The notes beneath the pieces are model-generated. The model was not told the DNA's origin and did no database searches. It worked only from the letters and a program-made list of their open reading frames with translations. Shown in pieces: positions 6,435-14,399 of a stretch of DNA of 15,102 bases (its first letter is position 1; every line of letters begins with the position of its first letter). Where the stretch lies: the NCBI GenBank assembly GCA_947472115.1, contig CANIZU010000028.1, positions 1 through 15,102 on the forward strand. Reading direction: 5' to 3'. Source of the DNA: Flavobacteriales bacterium. Lineage in GTDB: Bacteria > Bacteroidota > Bacteroidia > NS11-12g > UBA955. The position numbers and the translations under genes were made by a program.

Positions 6435-9053
6435 ATGGCAGGAGGTAATTCAGATAAGGAAACACCGCTAATGAAGCAATATCACACCATCAAGGCGCAA
6501 TACCCTGGTGCGATTTTGCTATTTAGAGTGGGTGATTTTTATGAAACGTTTAGTGAGGACGCGCGCGTCGCCTCAAAAGTACTGGGCATCGTACTAACCA
6601 AACGCTCCAACGGCGCTGCCTCCGACCAGGATTTAGCAGGCTTCCCCTACCATTCACTAGACAATTACCTGCCACGATTGGTAAAAGCGGGATATCGCGT
6701 TGCCATCTGCGACCAACTGGAAGATCCAAAGAAAACCAAAACCATCGTAAAAAGAGGTGTTACCGAATTGGTTACGCCCGGCGTGAGCTACAACGACAAA
6801 GTTCTAGAAATCAAGCAAAGCAACTACTTGGTGTCGGTTCTGGAGCAAAATATGCAGTGGGCTGCCTCCTTCCTCGATATTTCTACAGGGGAATTTTTAG
6901 TTTGCGAGGGCTCCTTGATCACCGTAAAAAAGATGATCGATGCGTTTAAGCCTTCCGAATGGATCCTCCCTAAACAGCAACAACAAACGATATTCGAAAT
7001 CCTAGGCACTCCCGCCTCGTTCCAAACAATAGAATCTTGGGTCTATGAAGCAAGCAATGCCAATGAATCCCTCTGTCGGCAATTCAAAACCCAGAACTTA
7101 AAAGGATTCGGAATCTCTGAAATGCCTTTGGCCATTGGAGCAGCAGCAGCCATTTTACAATACCTACAATTCACCCACCACACCCACATCGACCACATTA
7201 ATCGCATATCACGAATAGATGAAGGGGACTCTGTATGGATTGATGGTTTTACCGCCAGAAACCTTGAATTAACCCGCCCGATTTACCAAGGTGGTACGGC
7301 AGTAATCGATGTGATCGATAAAACATGCACTGCGATGGGCGCCCGAATGCTGCGAAATTGGTTGGTGTTTCCATTGCTGGATCGCAAGGCGATTGAAAAC
7401 CGACATCAACGTGTAGAAGTCTTCATCAAGAACCCATCAGAAACATCGGTTTTTCGCGATACAATGAAACAAATTGGAGATCTACAACGCTTGGTTTCAA
7501 AAGTCGCACTAAGAAAAATTGGTCCCCGAGAATGCCTGACCCTGGGCTATGGCTTGGATAATTTGGCAGATTGTAAAACCCTTTTCGAAAATAGTTCAGA
7601 TCCAAAGTTACAGGCTTTAGCCAGCAAAATCGATCCGCTGCCAAAACTACAGTCGTTGATTTCCGACCGTATGTTAGCCGATGCACCTGCTGTTGCTGCC
7701 AAAGGGAACATTTTCAAATCGCATGTACATCCCGAATTACAAGATCTTCGCGACCTTACCACATCGGGCAAAGACAAACTCATTGAAATTCAACAGGCGG
7801 AAATTCAGCGAAGTGGCATCACATCATTAAAGATTGGGTTTAATAACGTTTTTGGATACTACTTAGAGGTTACCAACTCCCATAAAGACAAGGCGCCCGA
7901 AGATTGGATCCGAAAACAAACGCTAACAAACGCTGAGCGATACATCACACCAGAACTCAAAATATATGAGGAAAAAATCCTTAATGCGGAAGATCTAATT
8001 CTCAATCTGGAAGCGCAGTTGTGGGAATCGCTGCTCAACGATATGAGCGAATTTGTCCCCCTCCTGCAACAACAAGCCAACGTTTTGGCAGAATTGGATG
8101 TACTTGCGGGTTTTGCCCAGTTGGCCATGGATTGCAATTACTGCAAGCCCACATTGAACGATGGTTACGATTTGCTTTTAAAAGATTGTCGACACCCCGT
8201 CATTGAATTCCAACTACCCGCCGGTGAATCATACATCCCCAATACCATTCAACTAAACAAGGACGAACAGCGGATTGTCATCCTTACCGGACCCAATATG
8301 AGTGGTAAGAGCGCCATATTACGACAAACCGCCTTGGCAGTGATTCTAGCCCAAATCGGCTGTTACGTCCCTTGTAGCGAAGCGCAAATAGGCATCACCG
8401 ACAAGATTTACACACGCGTAGGTGCGTCAGACAATATTTCGGTGGGAGAAAGTACCTTTATGGTAGAAATGTCGGAAACGGCCTCCATTCTAAATAACTT
8501 AAGCGATCGCAGCTTGGTTTTACTGGACGAAATCGGTCGCGGGACAAGCACTTACGATGGCGTCTCATTGGCTTGGAGCATCGCGGAGTACATTCACTCC
8601 CACCCTTCGGCTCCCAAAACCCTTTTTGCAACCCACTATCATGAACTCAATGAATTGGAAAGCAAATGCCCAGGAATCATCAATTTTCATATTTCCATCA
8701 AAGAACAAGGGGCTCAAATTGTCTTTTTGCGCAAACTAACCCGGGGTGGCAGCGAACATAGCTTCGGTATCCATGTCGCCCAGCTTGCCGGTATCCCCAA
8801 TGCTGTCCTCATTCGAGCTACAGAGATATTGAATAAACTCGAAGAAGATCGCTCTAATTTATCGCCACAGAAAACGCTAAAAAACACGAGCACGAAGCCG
8901 GTTTATCAGATGAATATGTTTCAAACGGAAGACCCAAAACTCATTCAGGTCAAGAAATTACTGGCTAGCATCGATATTAACACACTCACTCCTATCGAAG
9001 CCTTGCTAAAACTGCAAGCCGTACAGGGAATTCTAAACGAGAAACTACTTTAG
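6435..9053 (+). CDS. mutS: DNA mismatch repair protein MutS
   Basis: An 872-residue MutS1, normal length for the family. It recognises mismatches and small loops and, with MutL, starts repair using its ATPase. The mismatch-binding Phe-x-Glu is in GDFYETF (Phe35, Glu37). The connector, lever and clamp region includes DVIDKTCTAMGARMLRNWL and the GFNNVFGYYLEVT segment. The C-terminal ATPase has Walker A GPNMSGKS (619-626), an ST..EM helix (STFMVEMSET), Walker B LVLLDEIGRGTSTYDG (Asp698, Glu699), and the H-loop FATHYHEL. The C-terminal end, KLLASIDINTLTPIEALLKL, is the usual dimer-forming helix region. I chose the ATG at 6435 over an upstream TTG at 6414: the family N-terminus KETPLMKQY follows closely, and a TAnnTTTG box occupies the extra codons. 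The gene overlaps the convergent receptor gene by 4 bp. Confidence 0.98.
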   Translation: MAGGNSDKETPLMKQYHTIKAQYPGAILLFRVGDFYETFSEDARVASKVLGIVLTKRSNGAASDQDLAGFPYHSLDNYLPRLVKAGYRVAICDQLEDPKKTKTIVKRGVTELVTPGVSYNDKVLEIKQSNYLVSVLEQNMQWAASFLDISTGEFLVCEGSLITVKKMIDAFKPSEWILPKQQQQTIFEILGTPASFQTIESWVYEASNANESLCRQFKTQNLKGFGISEMPLAIGAAAAILQYLQFTHHTHIDHINRISRIDEGDSVWIDGFTARNLELTRPIYQGGTAVIDVIDKTCTAMGARMLRNWLVFPLLDRKAIENRHQRVEVFIKNPSETSVFRDTMKQIGDLQRLVSKVALRKIGPRECLTLGYGLDNLADCKTLFENSSDPKLQALASKIDPLPKLQSLISDRMLADAPAVAAKGNIFKSHVHPELQDLRDLTTSGKDKLIEIQQAEIQRSGITSLKIGFNNVFGYYLEVTNSHKDKAPEDWIRKQTLTNAERYITPELKIYEEKILNAEDLILNLEAQLWESLLNDMSEFVPLLQQQANVLAELDVLAGFAQLAMDCNYCKPTLNDGYDLLLKDCRHPVIEFQLPAGESYIPNTIQLNKDEQRIVILTGPNMSGKSAILRQTALAVILAQIGCYVPCSEAQIGITDKIYTRVGASDNISVGESTFMVEMSETASILNNLSDRSLVLLDEIGRGTSTYDGVSLAWSIAEYIHSHPSAPKTLFATHYHELNELESKCPGIINFHISIKEQGAQIVFLRKLTRGGSEHSFGIHVAQLAGIPNAVLIRATEILNKLEEDRSNLSPQKTLKNTSTKPVYQMNMFQTEDPKLIQVKKLLASIDINTLTPIEALLKLQAVQGILNEKLL

Positions 9054-11356
9054 AAACTGTAATTACAGCCCAATGCGGGAAGGATTGGCAACTGATCAAC
9101 GCGTTTTCCTTTGATACGATCGTAATAGAAAATGTTACTGCGATTGTAAACGTTGGTCACACTAAACAACAAGTTAAACTCACTGCCCTCGCGGAAAACC
9201 CACTTTCTTTTCATCGAGAAATCCAAACGATGATAATAAGGCAATCGGCCGCGATTGATTTGCGCATAAATGATTCCTAACTGACCATTGGCCGCAGTGT
9301 AATCGGTCCCAATCCCCTGTTGGAAGTTGTACTTTTCATAATATCCCTGGGTTTGAGTAAATGGGAAACCTGAACCAAAATTCCATCGCAAAGAAACCTC
9401 AGATGGATGCTTTTTATCAAATTCGTAATTCAACAAAATATTCGCGTTATGACGTCGGTCGAAATTGGGTTGGTAATGATTAATTCCATCAAAACGGTTG
9501 ACATACGTCAAAGAGTAAACCGCCCACAAATACCAGTGTTTATCAGAGTATTTATAAGAGATATCGCCACCGTAAGCATTTCCATTCTCTACAATAAAAT
9601 CCTGTCTCAAGCGCTGGGGCTTATCAAGGTTAAACTCATCATCCGAAAAAAGCTTATCCCTGTTTATATTGGTAATTTGGTCAAAAATCTTCACGAAAGA
9701 CTCTATGTTAATCGTCTGTTTTTTATCGATGCGATAATCAAATCCGGCAACCGCGTGCCTGGCCTTTTGCAAACGTGTTGTCACCGGTTTTCCATTGAAA
9801 GAATCAGGCAAGTTGTCTGGGCCCGACAAGAATCCATAGAACAAATTCACGACATCGCGATCGCTCATTGCAGACATCAAATTCTGTGAATACATACCCA
9901 CGGCAAATTTGATCCCTATGGATTTCAGAGGCATATAGCGCAATTGGAACCTAGGCTCCAAGCTTCCATTTCCCAGCGATGCATAGTATTGATTACGTAG
10001 TCCGATGTTGCAGATCAATTTTTTGCGCACTACACGATAGTTTCCGAAGGTATTGATTTCCGTTGTGCTTTCCATCTGATTGATTTTCCGGTCATTGGAA
10101 TTGTACAACTGAAAATTGGTCTGAAATCCATTCAACTCAATACCCCATTTGAAATCATCGCGCTTAAAGTTATACGAGAAGTTCATTCCCATATTAAAGC
10201 CGCCAATAGAACTGTTTCTCGGCTTGGCATCTTGTTCCTTTTGTTCGATGCTATATTGACTCCATAAAAAGAAACCATCAACACGCGTCTTCGCCTGCTC
10301 TGGAACTACCAAAAACTTGCCCCCGAGCCCAGTTGACGTCCAACCGTAACGCGTAGAACCCGGAAAAGCCACATTGTCGGAGAATCTAAATCCATACAAC
10401 TTCGTATAACCCCCATTGGCCGAGTTGAAACTCATTTTCACAAAAAGATCGCCAAAATTGTAGGGCAACTTATCTGGATTGGCGTAATTATAGAGCAAAC
10501 GTGAAGATTCACGCAAGAATGAATTCTTATACGAAACAGCAATGGAACTGTTGTTTTTTCCTTGTTGATACTTGCGTAACGGCGATTCCAGCAACAGTTT
10601 TGAGGTAAACGTTGTCAATCCAACCTTTCCAGCCATTCGCTTTCGGTTTCCATCGCGTGTCTTAATATCCACCACCGCCGAGACCCTACCTCCATATTCC
10701 GCACCAAATCCAGCGCTGTATACATCAGCCGTTTGAATCATATCCGTTTCAAAAACAGAAAACAAACCAATCGAGTGAAAAGGATTATAAATGGTTAACC
10801 CATCCATCATCACTTTATTCATAATGGGCGAACCTCCACGGATGTACAATTGTCCGCCTTGGTCACCACTAAATACTACCCCAGGCAAAATTTGTAAATA
10901 CTGCAAAATATCGGGCTCCGCTCCCACTGCTGGCATCTTATAAATGGCACGAGCTTCGATATTCGTTACACCCACTTGGGCATCTCTGGCCTTCCCTTTC
11001 ACAGAAATCTCTACCGCCTCCATTGTTGCAATATGCTGCAAGTAAAAATCTTTTTTTGTATTTAAACCCATTGAAACCTTCACTTTTTGATACAATGTAT
11101 CAAAACCCGCATGGGAAACTCTTACCCAATAATCCCCAGGAATCAAACCCGTTAATGCATAATAACCGTCGTTATCAGACAAAATTGATCGAACAATTGT
11201 GCCATCGGATTTATCCATTACTGCCGTAATCACTGCGGCTACCGAACGATCACCATTGTCGCCGTCGTAAACAAACCCCCGAATATCACTCTTGGTAGAT
11301 TGCGCCTGCCCTACAATTGGTGCTAAAGCCAACACACAAATTAAAAATCGCCACAT
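9050..11356 (-). CDS. TonB-dependent outer-membrane receptor with N-terminal carboxypeptidase-regulatory-like domain
   Basis: A complete 768-residue outer-membrane protein. A signal peptide ends at GQAQ (cleavage probably after Ala18). Residues about 23-105 form a carboxypeptidase-regulatory-like beta-sandwich (DIRGFVYDGDNGDRSVAAV ... GYYALTGLIPGDYWVRVSHAGFDT), common in Bacteroidota receptors. The plug domain follows: GAEPDILQYLQILPGVV, GGQLYIRGGSPIMNKVMMDG, and the AGFGAEYGGRVSAVVDIKTRDG block near residue 215-235. The remainder is the barrel, ending GCNYSF with the C-terminal aromatic residue used for barrel insertion. It is an orphan: no SusD partner adjoins it, and the plug lacks the SusC-type N-terminal signature. 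It therefore more likely takes up a small chelate, vitamin or peptide than acts as a Sus system; the ligand is unknown. A TAnnTTTG box ends 8 nt before its ATG. Confidence 0.93.
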   Translation of the reverse strand: MWRFLICVLALAPIVGQAQSTKSDIRGFVYDGDNGDRSVAAVITAVMDKSDGTIVRSILSDNDGYYALTGLIPGDYWVRVSHAGFDTLYQKVKVSMGLNTKKDFYLQHIATMEAVEISVKGKARDAQVGVTNIEARAIYKMPAVGAEPDILQYLQILPGVVFSGDQGGQLYIRGGSPIMNKVMMDGLTIYNPFHSIGLFSVFETDMIQTADVYSAGFGAEYGGRVSAVVDIKTRDGNRKRMAGKVGLTTFTSKLLLESPLRKYQQGKNNSSIAVSYKNSFLRESSRLLYNYANPDKLPYNFGDLFVKMSFNSANGGYTKLYGFRFSDNVAFPGSTRYGWTSTGLGGKFLVVPEQAKTRVDGFFLWSQYSIEQKEQDAKPRNSSIGGFNMGMNFSYNFKRDDFKWGIELNGFQTNFQLYNSNDRKINQMESTTEINTFGNYRVVRKKLICNIGLRNQYYASLGNGSLEPRFQLRYMPLKSIGIKFAVGMYSQNLMSAMSDRDVVNLFYGFLSGPDNLPDSFNGKPVTTRLQKARHAVAGFDYRIDKKQTINIESFVKIFDQITNINRDKLFSDDEFNLDKPQRLRQDFIVENGNAYGGDISYKYSDKHWYLWAVYSLTYVNRFDGINHYQPNFDRRHNANILLNYEFDKKHPSEVSLRWNFGSGFPFTQTQGYYEKYNFQQGIGTDYTAANGQLGIIYAQINRGRLPYYHRLDFSMKRKWVFREGSEFNLLFSVTNVYNRSNIFYYDRIKGKRVDQLPILPALGCNYSF

Positions 11357-11441
11357 GAATCCTTCAAAAATACACCGAAAATTATTAAGTCACATTTTTT
11401 TCATCGATAAGCAAACATTGAGAACTATTTTTGCATTCTAC
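11357..11441. promoter_or_regulatory. Divergent promoter region between the TonB receptor and the pRiA4b ORF-3-like gene
   Basis: This 85-bp spacer between two ATGs carries the same TATTTTTG box on both strands. On the minus strand it lies at 11365-11372, ending 8 nt before the receptor ATG (with AAGGATTC between). On the plus strand it lies at 11426-11433, ending 8 nt before the ATG at 11442. A T-run (11395-11401) lies in between, but no clear -33 element is seen. Predicted 5' leaders are only a few nucleotides long. Confidence 0.6.
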
Positions 11442-12104
11442 ATGGTTTACCGTTTTAAAGTTTGGTTCGACGACATGGACGATATCGTGCGATGGATTGA
11501 AATCAAGCCCTCGCATACTTTCATGGACTTTCACAACATCATCCAAGAGGCGATTGGCTTCGATAACAAGGAGGCCGCCAGTTTTTTTGTAAGCGATGAT
11601 CGTTGGCGCAAAATTTCTGAAATCAAAAAAGAAAAGCTTGCAAGCCGCGAAGGCGATCTCACGGGAAATCTCGATGCGCCGCTGATGACTGATACCAAAA
11701 TTCGAACTTGCGTAAACGACCCTCATCAACATTTTATTTATATCTTCGATTATTCCGTCCAATGGACTTTGCTGTGCGAGTTGATTAGCATCGAAGCCAG
11801 CAACGACAAGCAAGACTATCCCCGGGTTTATCGTACCGAAGGAAAACCCCCAAGGCAGCACAATGATAGTAAGTTTAAGATGCTAGACGACAATGAATTT
11901 GATGCGTTGGCAGAGAAAATATTGGCCGCCAAAGGAGTGAAGAGTTTATTGGTTGAACACGAAGAGGAATTGCTCGCTGCGGATGATGACGATGACGACT
12001 TGGATGTTGATTTAGACGATGACGAGGATGGAGATGACGAGGATCATGATGAATTCGGATTCAGCGGTCTCAGCAATGGCATCGATGCAGATGATTTAAA
12101 ATAA
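11442..12104 (+). CDS. Plasmid pRiA4b ORF-3-like (IS1096 TnpR-passenger-like) protein with acidic C-terminal tail
   Basis: A 220-residue soluble protein. Residues 1 to about 150 match the pRiA4b ORF-3-like fold (Pfam PF07929, unknown function): YRFKVWFDDMDDIVRWIEI, then HTFMDFHNIIQEAIGFDNKEAASFFVSDDRWRK-type residues, and DPHQHFIYIFDYSVQWTLLCELI. Despite the historical name there is no transposase or inverted repeat nearby, so it looks like a resident chromosomal gene. The tail (about 173-206) is extremely acidic, with a run of six Asp at 181-186 and many Asp/Glu after it, encoded by GAT/GAC/GAG-rich triplets. I chose the ATG at 11442 because the family N-terminus starts there; the frame is open further upstream to 11292, but that would run through the divergent promoter region and into the receptor gene. 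The miaA start follows 6 bp after the stop, implying co-transcription. Confidence 0.82.
   Translation: MVYRFKVWFDDMDDIVRWIEIKPSHTFMDFHNIIQEAIGFDNKEAASFFVSDDRWRKISEIKKEKLASREGDLTGNLDAPLMTDTKIRTCVNDPHQHFIYIFDYSVQWTLLCELISIEASNDKQDYPRVYRTEGKPPRQHNDSKFKMLDDNEFDALAEKILAAKGVKSLLVEHEEELLAADDDDDDLDVDLDDDEDGDDEDHDEFGFSGLSNGIDADDLK
11982..12053 (+). repeat. GAY/GAR triplet-rich tract encoding the acidic tail
   Basis: Imperfect triplet-repeat DNA made mainly of GAT, GAC and GAG codons, coding the Asp/Glu-rich tail of the pRiA4b ORF-3-like protein. Such tracts can change length by slippage, so tail length may vary between strains. Confidence 0.6.
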
Positions 12105-12110
12105 ATCACA

Positions 12111-13016
12111 TTGACAAACAAACCCACCCTTATCGTAGTGGGAGGCCCCACCGCTTCTGGCAAAACTACTGCTGCAATTGAATTGGCATTGAAGCTCAAT
12201 ACCGAAATCATTAACGTCGATAGTCGACAGGTATATAAGGAACTTCGTATTGGCGTAGCCAAGCCCAGTGCGGAAGAATTATTGAAAGTAACACATCACG
12301 GTGTCTCTACCGTTGGCATCCATGAGCACTACAATGCAGGCATGCATGCGGAACATTTCGAATCAACCATACAAAATCTGCTTTCGGCGAACGGATCGGC
12401 CATACTTTGCGGTGGCACTGGTTTATATATTGAGGCGCTCATCAATGGATTGGATGATATGCCAGAAATCGACCCTGATTTGCGTTCTGAGATTCTGGAT
12501 GAATTTGTGGCACATGGCTTAGAAAGACTGGTACATGTTTTACTTCAGTTGGATCCAAATGCGGGTACTTTGGTAGCACTGGATAATCCACAAAGAGTGA
12601 TGAGGGCCATCGAATTGTGCATTCAAACGCAAAAAAAACTGGCCGACATATATTCTCAAAAGCCAGCTCCCAGATTTCCTGATGCGAACATCATCTATTT
12701 GGGCATCCAATATGAGCGGGAGAAGTTATATCAAAGAATAAACCAGCGAGTAGATAAAATGATCGAAGAGGGATTGATCGAAGAGGTGGAATCTTTATTA
12801 CCCCATCAATCACTAAAATCTTTGCAGACTGTTGGATACAGTGAATTGTTTAGACATTTTGCAGGAGAAGTTACCACAGCGGAGGCTATCGACTCAATAA
12901 AACAGCATACTCGCAACTATGCGAAGCGACAAATTACCTATTTCAGCAATCGATTTCCAACAAGATGGATCGCCGCTGTCGAATGGCCCAAATATCTTCG
13001 TAATTTTGAACTCTAA
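12111..13016 (+). CDS. miaA: tRNA dimethylallyltransferase MiaA
   Basis: A 301-residue enzyme that transfers a dimethylallyl group from DMAPP to N6 of A37 in tRNAs reading codons that begin with U. The P-loop is GGPTASGKTT (residues 11-20). The family block INVDSRQVYKELRIG follows (Asp37-Ser38), then KPSAEEL, the GGTGLYIEALINGLDDMP block near residue 100, and the C-terminal QTVGYSELFRHFAG with KQHTRNYAKRQITYFSN. The length is normal for the family. The start is TTG: the frame has a stop just upstream at 12102-12104 and no ATG or GTG before the P-loop strand, so TTG at 12111 is the only start that keeps the N-terminal strand complete. It lies 6 bp behind the pRiA4b ORF-3-like gene and 31 bp before the TerC-family gene on the same strand. 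Confidence 0.97.
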   Translation: MTNKPTLIVVGGPTASGKTTAAIELALKLNTEIINVDSRQVYKELRIGVAKPSAEELLKVTHHGVSTVGIHEHYNAGMHAEHFESTIQNLLSANGSAILCGGTGLYIEALINGLDDMPEIDPDLRSEILDEFVAHGLERLVHVLLQLDPNAGTLVALDNPQRVMRAIELCIQTQKKLADIYSQKPAPRFPDANIIYLGIQYEREKLYQRINQRVDKMIEEGLIEEVESLLPHQSLKSLQTVGYSELFRHFAGEVTTAEAIDSIKQHTRNYAKRQITYFSNRFPTRWIAAVEWPKYLRNFEL

Positions 13017-13047
13017 TTCCAATTAACCTTCATTTACAATCCAATTC

Positions 13048-13746
13048 ATGTTTAGTCAAGAAATACTCATCAGCTTGGTTGCCCTTACCCTTTTAGAAAT
13101 CGTATTGGGAATCGACAATATAATTTTCATTAGCATTCTAGCCAATAAAGCACCCGGTGGCAAACAAAAGCAGGCACGTCAGTATGGGCTTATTTTGGGA
13201 ATGGTGGTACGAATTATCATGCTGTTAGGCATAAATTGGATCCAACAGCAAGACCATCATTTGTTCACAATCATCGATCACCCTATTTCGGGCAAAGACA
13301 TCCTTTTGATATTGGGGGGATTGTTCCTTTTATACCAAAGCGTGCATGAAATCCATATGAAAATGAAAGGATTAGAGGAAGAGATTAAGGAGAGAACAGA
13401 TGCTAAAGGATGGACTGCGATATTGTTCCAAATGGTTTTGATCAACGTGGTATTCAGCCTAGACTCGGTAATTACTGCTGTTGGTATGGCCAACGATGTT
13501 TGGGTGATGATTGTCGCCGTAATCATCTCAATGTTGGTGATGTTATGGGCCAGCGAACCAATCGCAAACTTTGTAAATCACAATCCCAGTATCAAAATCT
13601 TAGCGCTTTCGTTCCTCGTGCTTATTGGAGTAAGTTTATTGGGTGAAGGATTCGGTCAACACATAAACAAAGGATATATCTACTTTGCGATGGCATTCTC
13701 TTTTACCATCGAACTCATCAATTTGAGATTAGATAAAAAGAAATAA
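13048..13746 (+). CDS. TerC-family integral membrane protein
   Basis: A 232-residue polytopic inner-membrane protein with about seven hydrophobic segments. Family marks are LLEIVLGIDNIIFISILAN near the start (Glu17, Asp23, Asn24) and the repeated motif VFSLDSVITAVGMAND in the second half. These conserved acidic residues sit in membrane segments, as in the TerC/Alx group linked to tellurite resistance and, in several bacteria, to manganese export or metal supply to exported proteins. The C-terminus ends FTIELINLRLDKKK. No tellurite-resistance genes surround it, so metal-ion handling is the safer inference and the true substrate is unknown. It follows miaA by 31 bp and may share its transcript. 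It ends 1 bp from the stop of the convergent carbonic anhydrase gene, with no hairpin terminator between. Confidence 0.92.
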   Translation: MFSQEILISLVALTLLEIVLGIDNIIFISILANKAPGGKQKQARQYGLILGMVVRIIMLLGINWIQQQDHHLFTIIDHPISGKDILLILGGLFLLYQSVHEIHMKMKGLEEEIKERTDAKGWTAILFQMVLINVVFSLDSVITAVGMANDVWVMIVAVIISMLVMLWASEPIANFVNHNPSIKILALSFLVLIGVSLLGEGFGQHINKGYIYFAMAFSFTIELINLRLDKKK

Positions 13747-13747
13747 T

Positions 13748-14380
13748 CTATAATTCACGGAATTCGTACATCGGATCAATTGCCGCGCCAGGTTCAACAT
13801 CGATAACCGTTTTCAGCAATCCCGTTTCCATTTCATACACCCATCCGTGTACATGGGGCCTTTTGTGTTGCTTCCAGGCTTTTTGGACGATGCTGGTTTT
13901 CACAACATTACCGACCTGTTCGATGAGATTCATCTCAACCAATTTATTGACTTTATCGTCGATATTCGTTTCTGCCTCAACTTCGTCCTTGTGAAGTCGA
14001 TAAACATCTTTCAAATTCCGCAACCACTTATTCAAAAGGCCGTAATCCGTATTGGTAAGCGATGCTTTTACACCACCACAACCGGTATGACCGCAAACGA
14101 TAATATGTTTGACCTCCAAAAATTCCACTGCATATTGCAAAACGCTTAATAGGTTTAGATCTGTGTGAACTACCATGTTCGCAACGTTTCGGTGTACGAA
14201 CAATTCTCCAGGCTCCGCACCAATGATTTCATTGGCTGGTACGCGTGAATCGGAGCAACCGATCCAAAGGTATTCTGGCCTTTGATCCTTGGCGAGGTTT
14301 TCAAAATAATTAGCGTCTTCCGACAACTTCTCTGCGGCCCATGCCCTATTGCTTAGAAAAAGCTTGATTTGATCTTCCAT
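13748..14380 (-). CDS. can: Beta-class carbonic anhydrase
   Basis: A 210-residue zinc enzyme interconverting CO2 and bicarbonate, cytoplasmic (no signal peptide). The zinc ligands and catalytic dyad of the beta class are all present: Cys42, Asp44 and Arg46 in IGCSDSRVPANE, and His98 and Cys101 in VCGHTGCGGV. GELFVHRNVANMV (residues 58-70) is the usual conserved block. Length and motifs match E. coli Can closely, hence the symbol. The ATG at 14380 lies 19 bp after the stop of the SulP transporter gene on the same strand, so the two are very probably an operon. That pairing suggests the transporter carries bicarbonate and the enzyme equilibrates it with CO2 inside the cell. It ends nearly flush with the convergent TerC-family gene. 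Confidence 0.96.
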   Translation of the reverse strand: MEDQIKLFLSNRAWAAEKLSEDANYFENLAKDQRPEYLWIGCSDSRVPANEIIGAEPGELFVHRNVANMVVHTDLNLLSVLQYAVEFLEVKHIIVCGHTGCGGVKASLTNTDYGLLNKWLRNLKDVYRLHKDEVEAETNIDDKVNKLVEMNLIEQVGNVVKTSIVQKAWKQHKRPHVHGWVYEMETGLLKTVIDVEPGAAIDPMYEFREL

Positions 14381-14399
14381 CGAATTGATTATTTATGTT

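Noticed and set aside
9407..9889. 160-codon plus-strand open frame
   Set aside because: It lies wholly antisense to the well-supported TonB-receptor barrel, matches no family I recognise, and has no promoter or start context.
11292..11441. Longer 270-residue reading of the pRiA4b ORF-3-like gene
   Set aside because: It would start inside the divergent receptor gene and translate the promoter spacer. The family N-terminus begins at the ATG at 11442, and the preceding residues look like antisense translation.
11385..11861. 158-codon minus-strand open frame
   Set aside because: It is antisense to the conserved pRiA4b ORF-3-like domain, and its end runs through the divergent promoter region.
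11442..12104. Possible transposon, from the IS1096-passenger name of the family
   Set aside because: No transposase, terminal inverted repeats or target-site duplication is visible, and the gene is packed against miaA.
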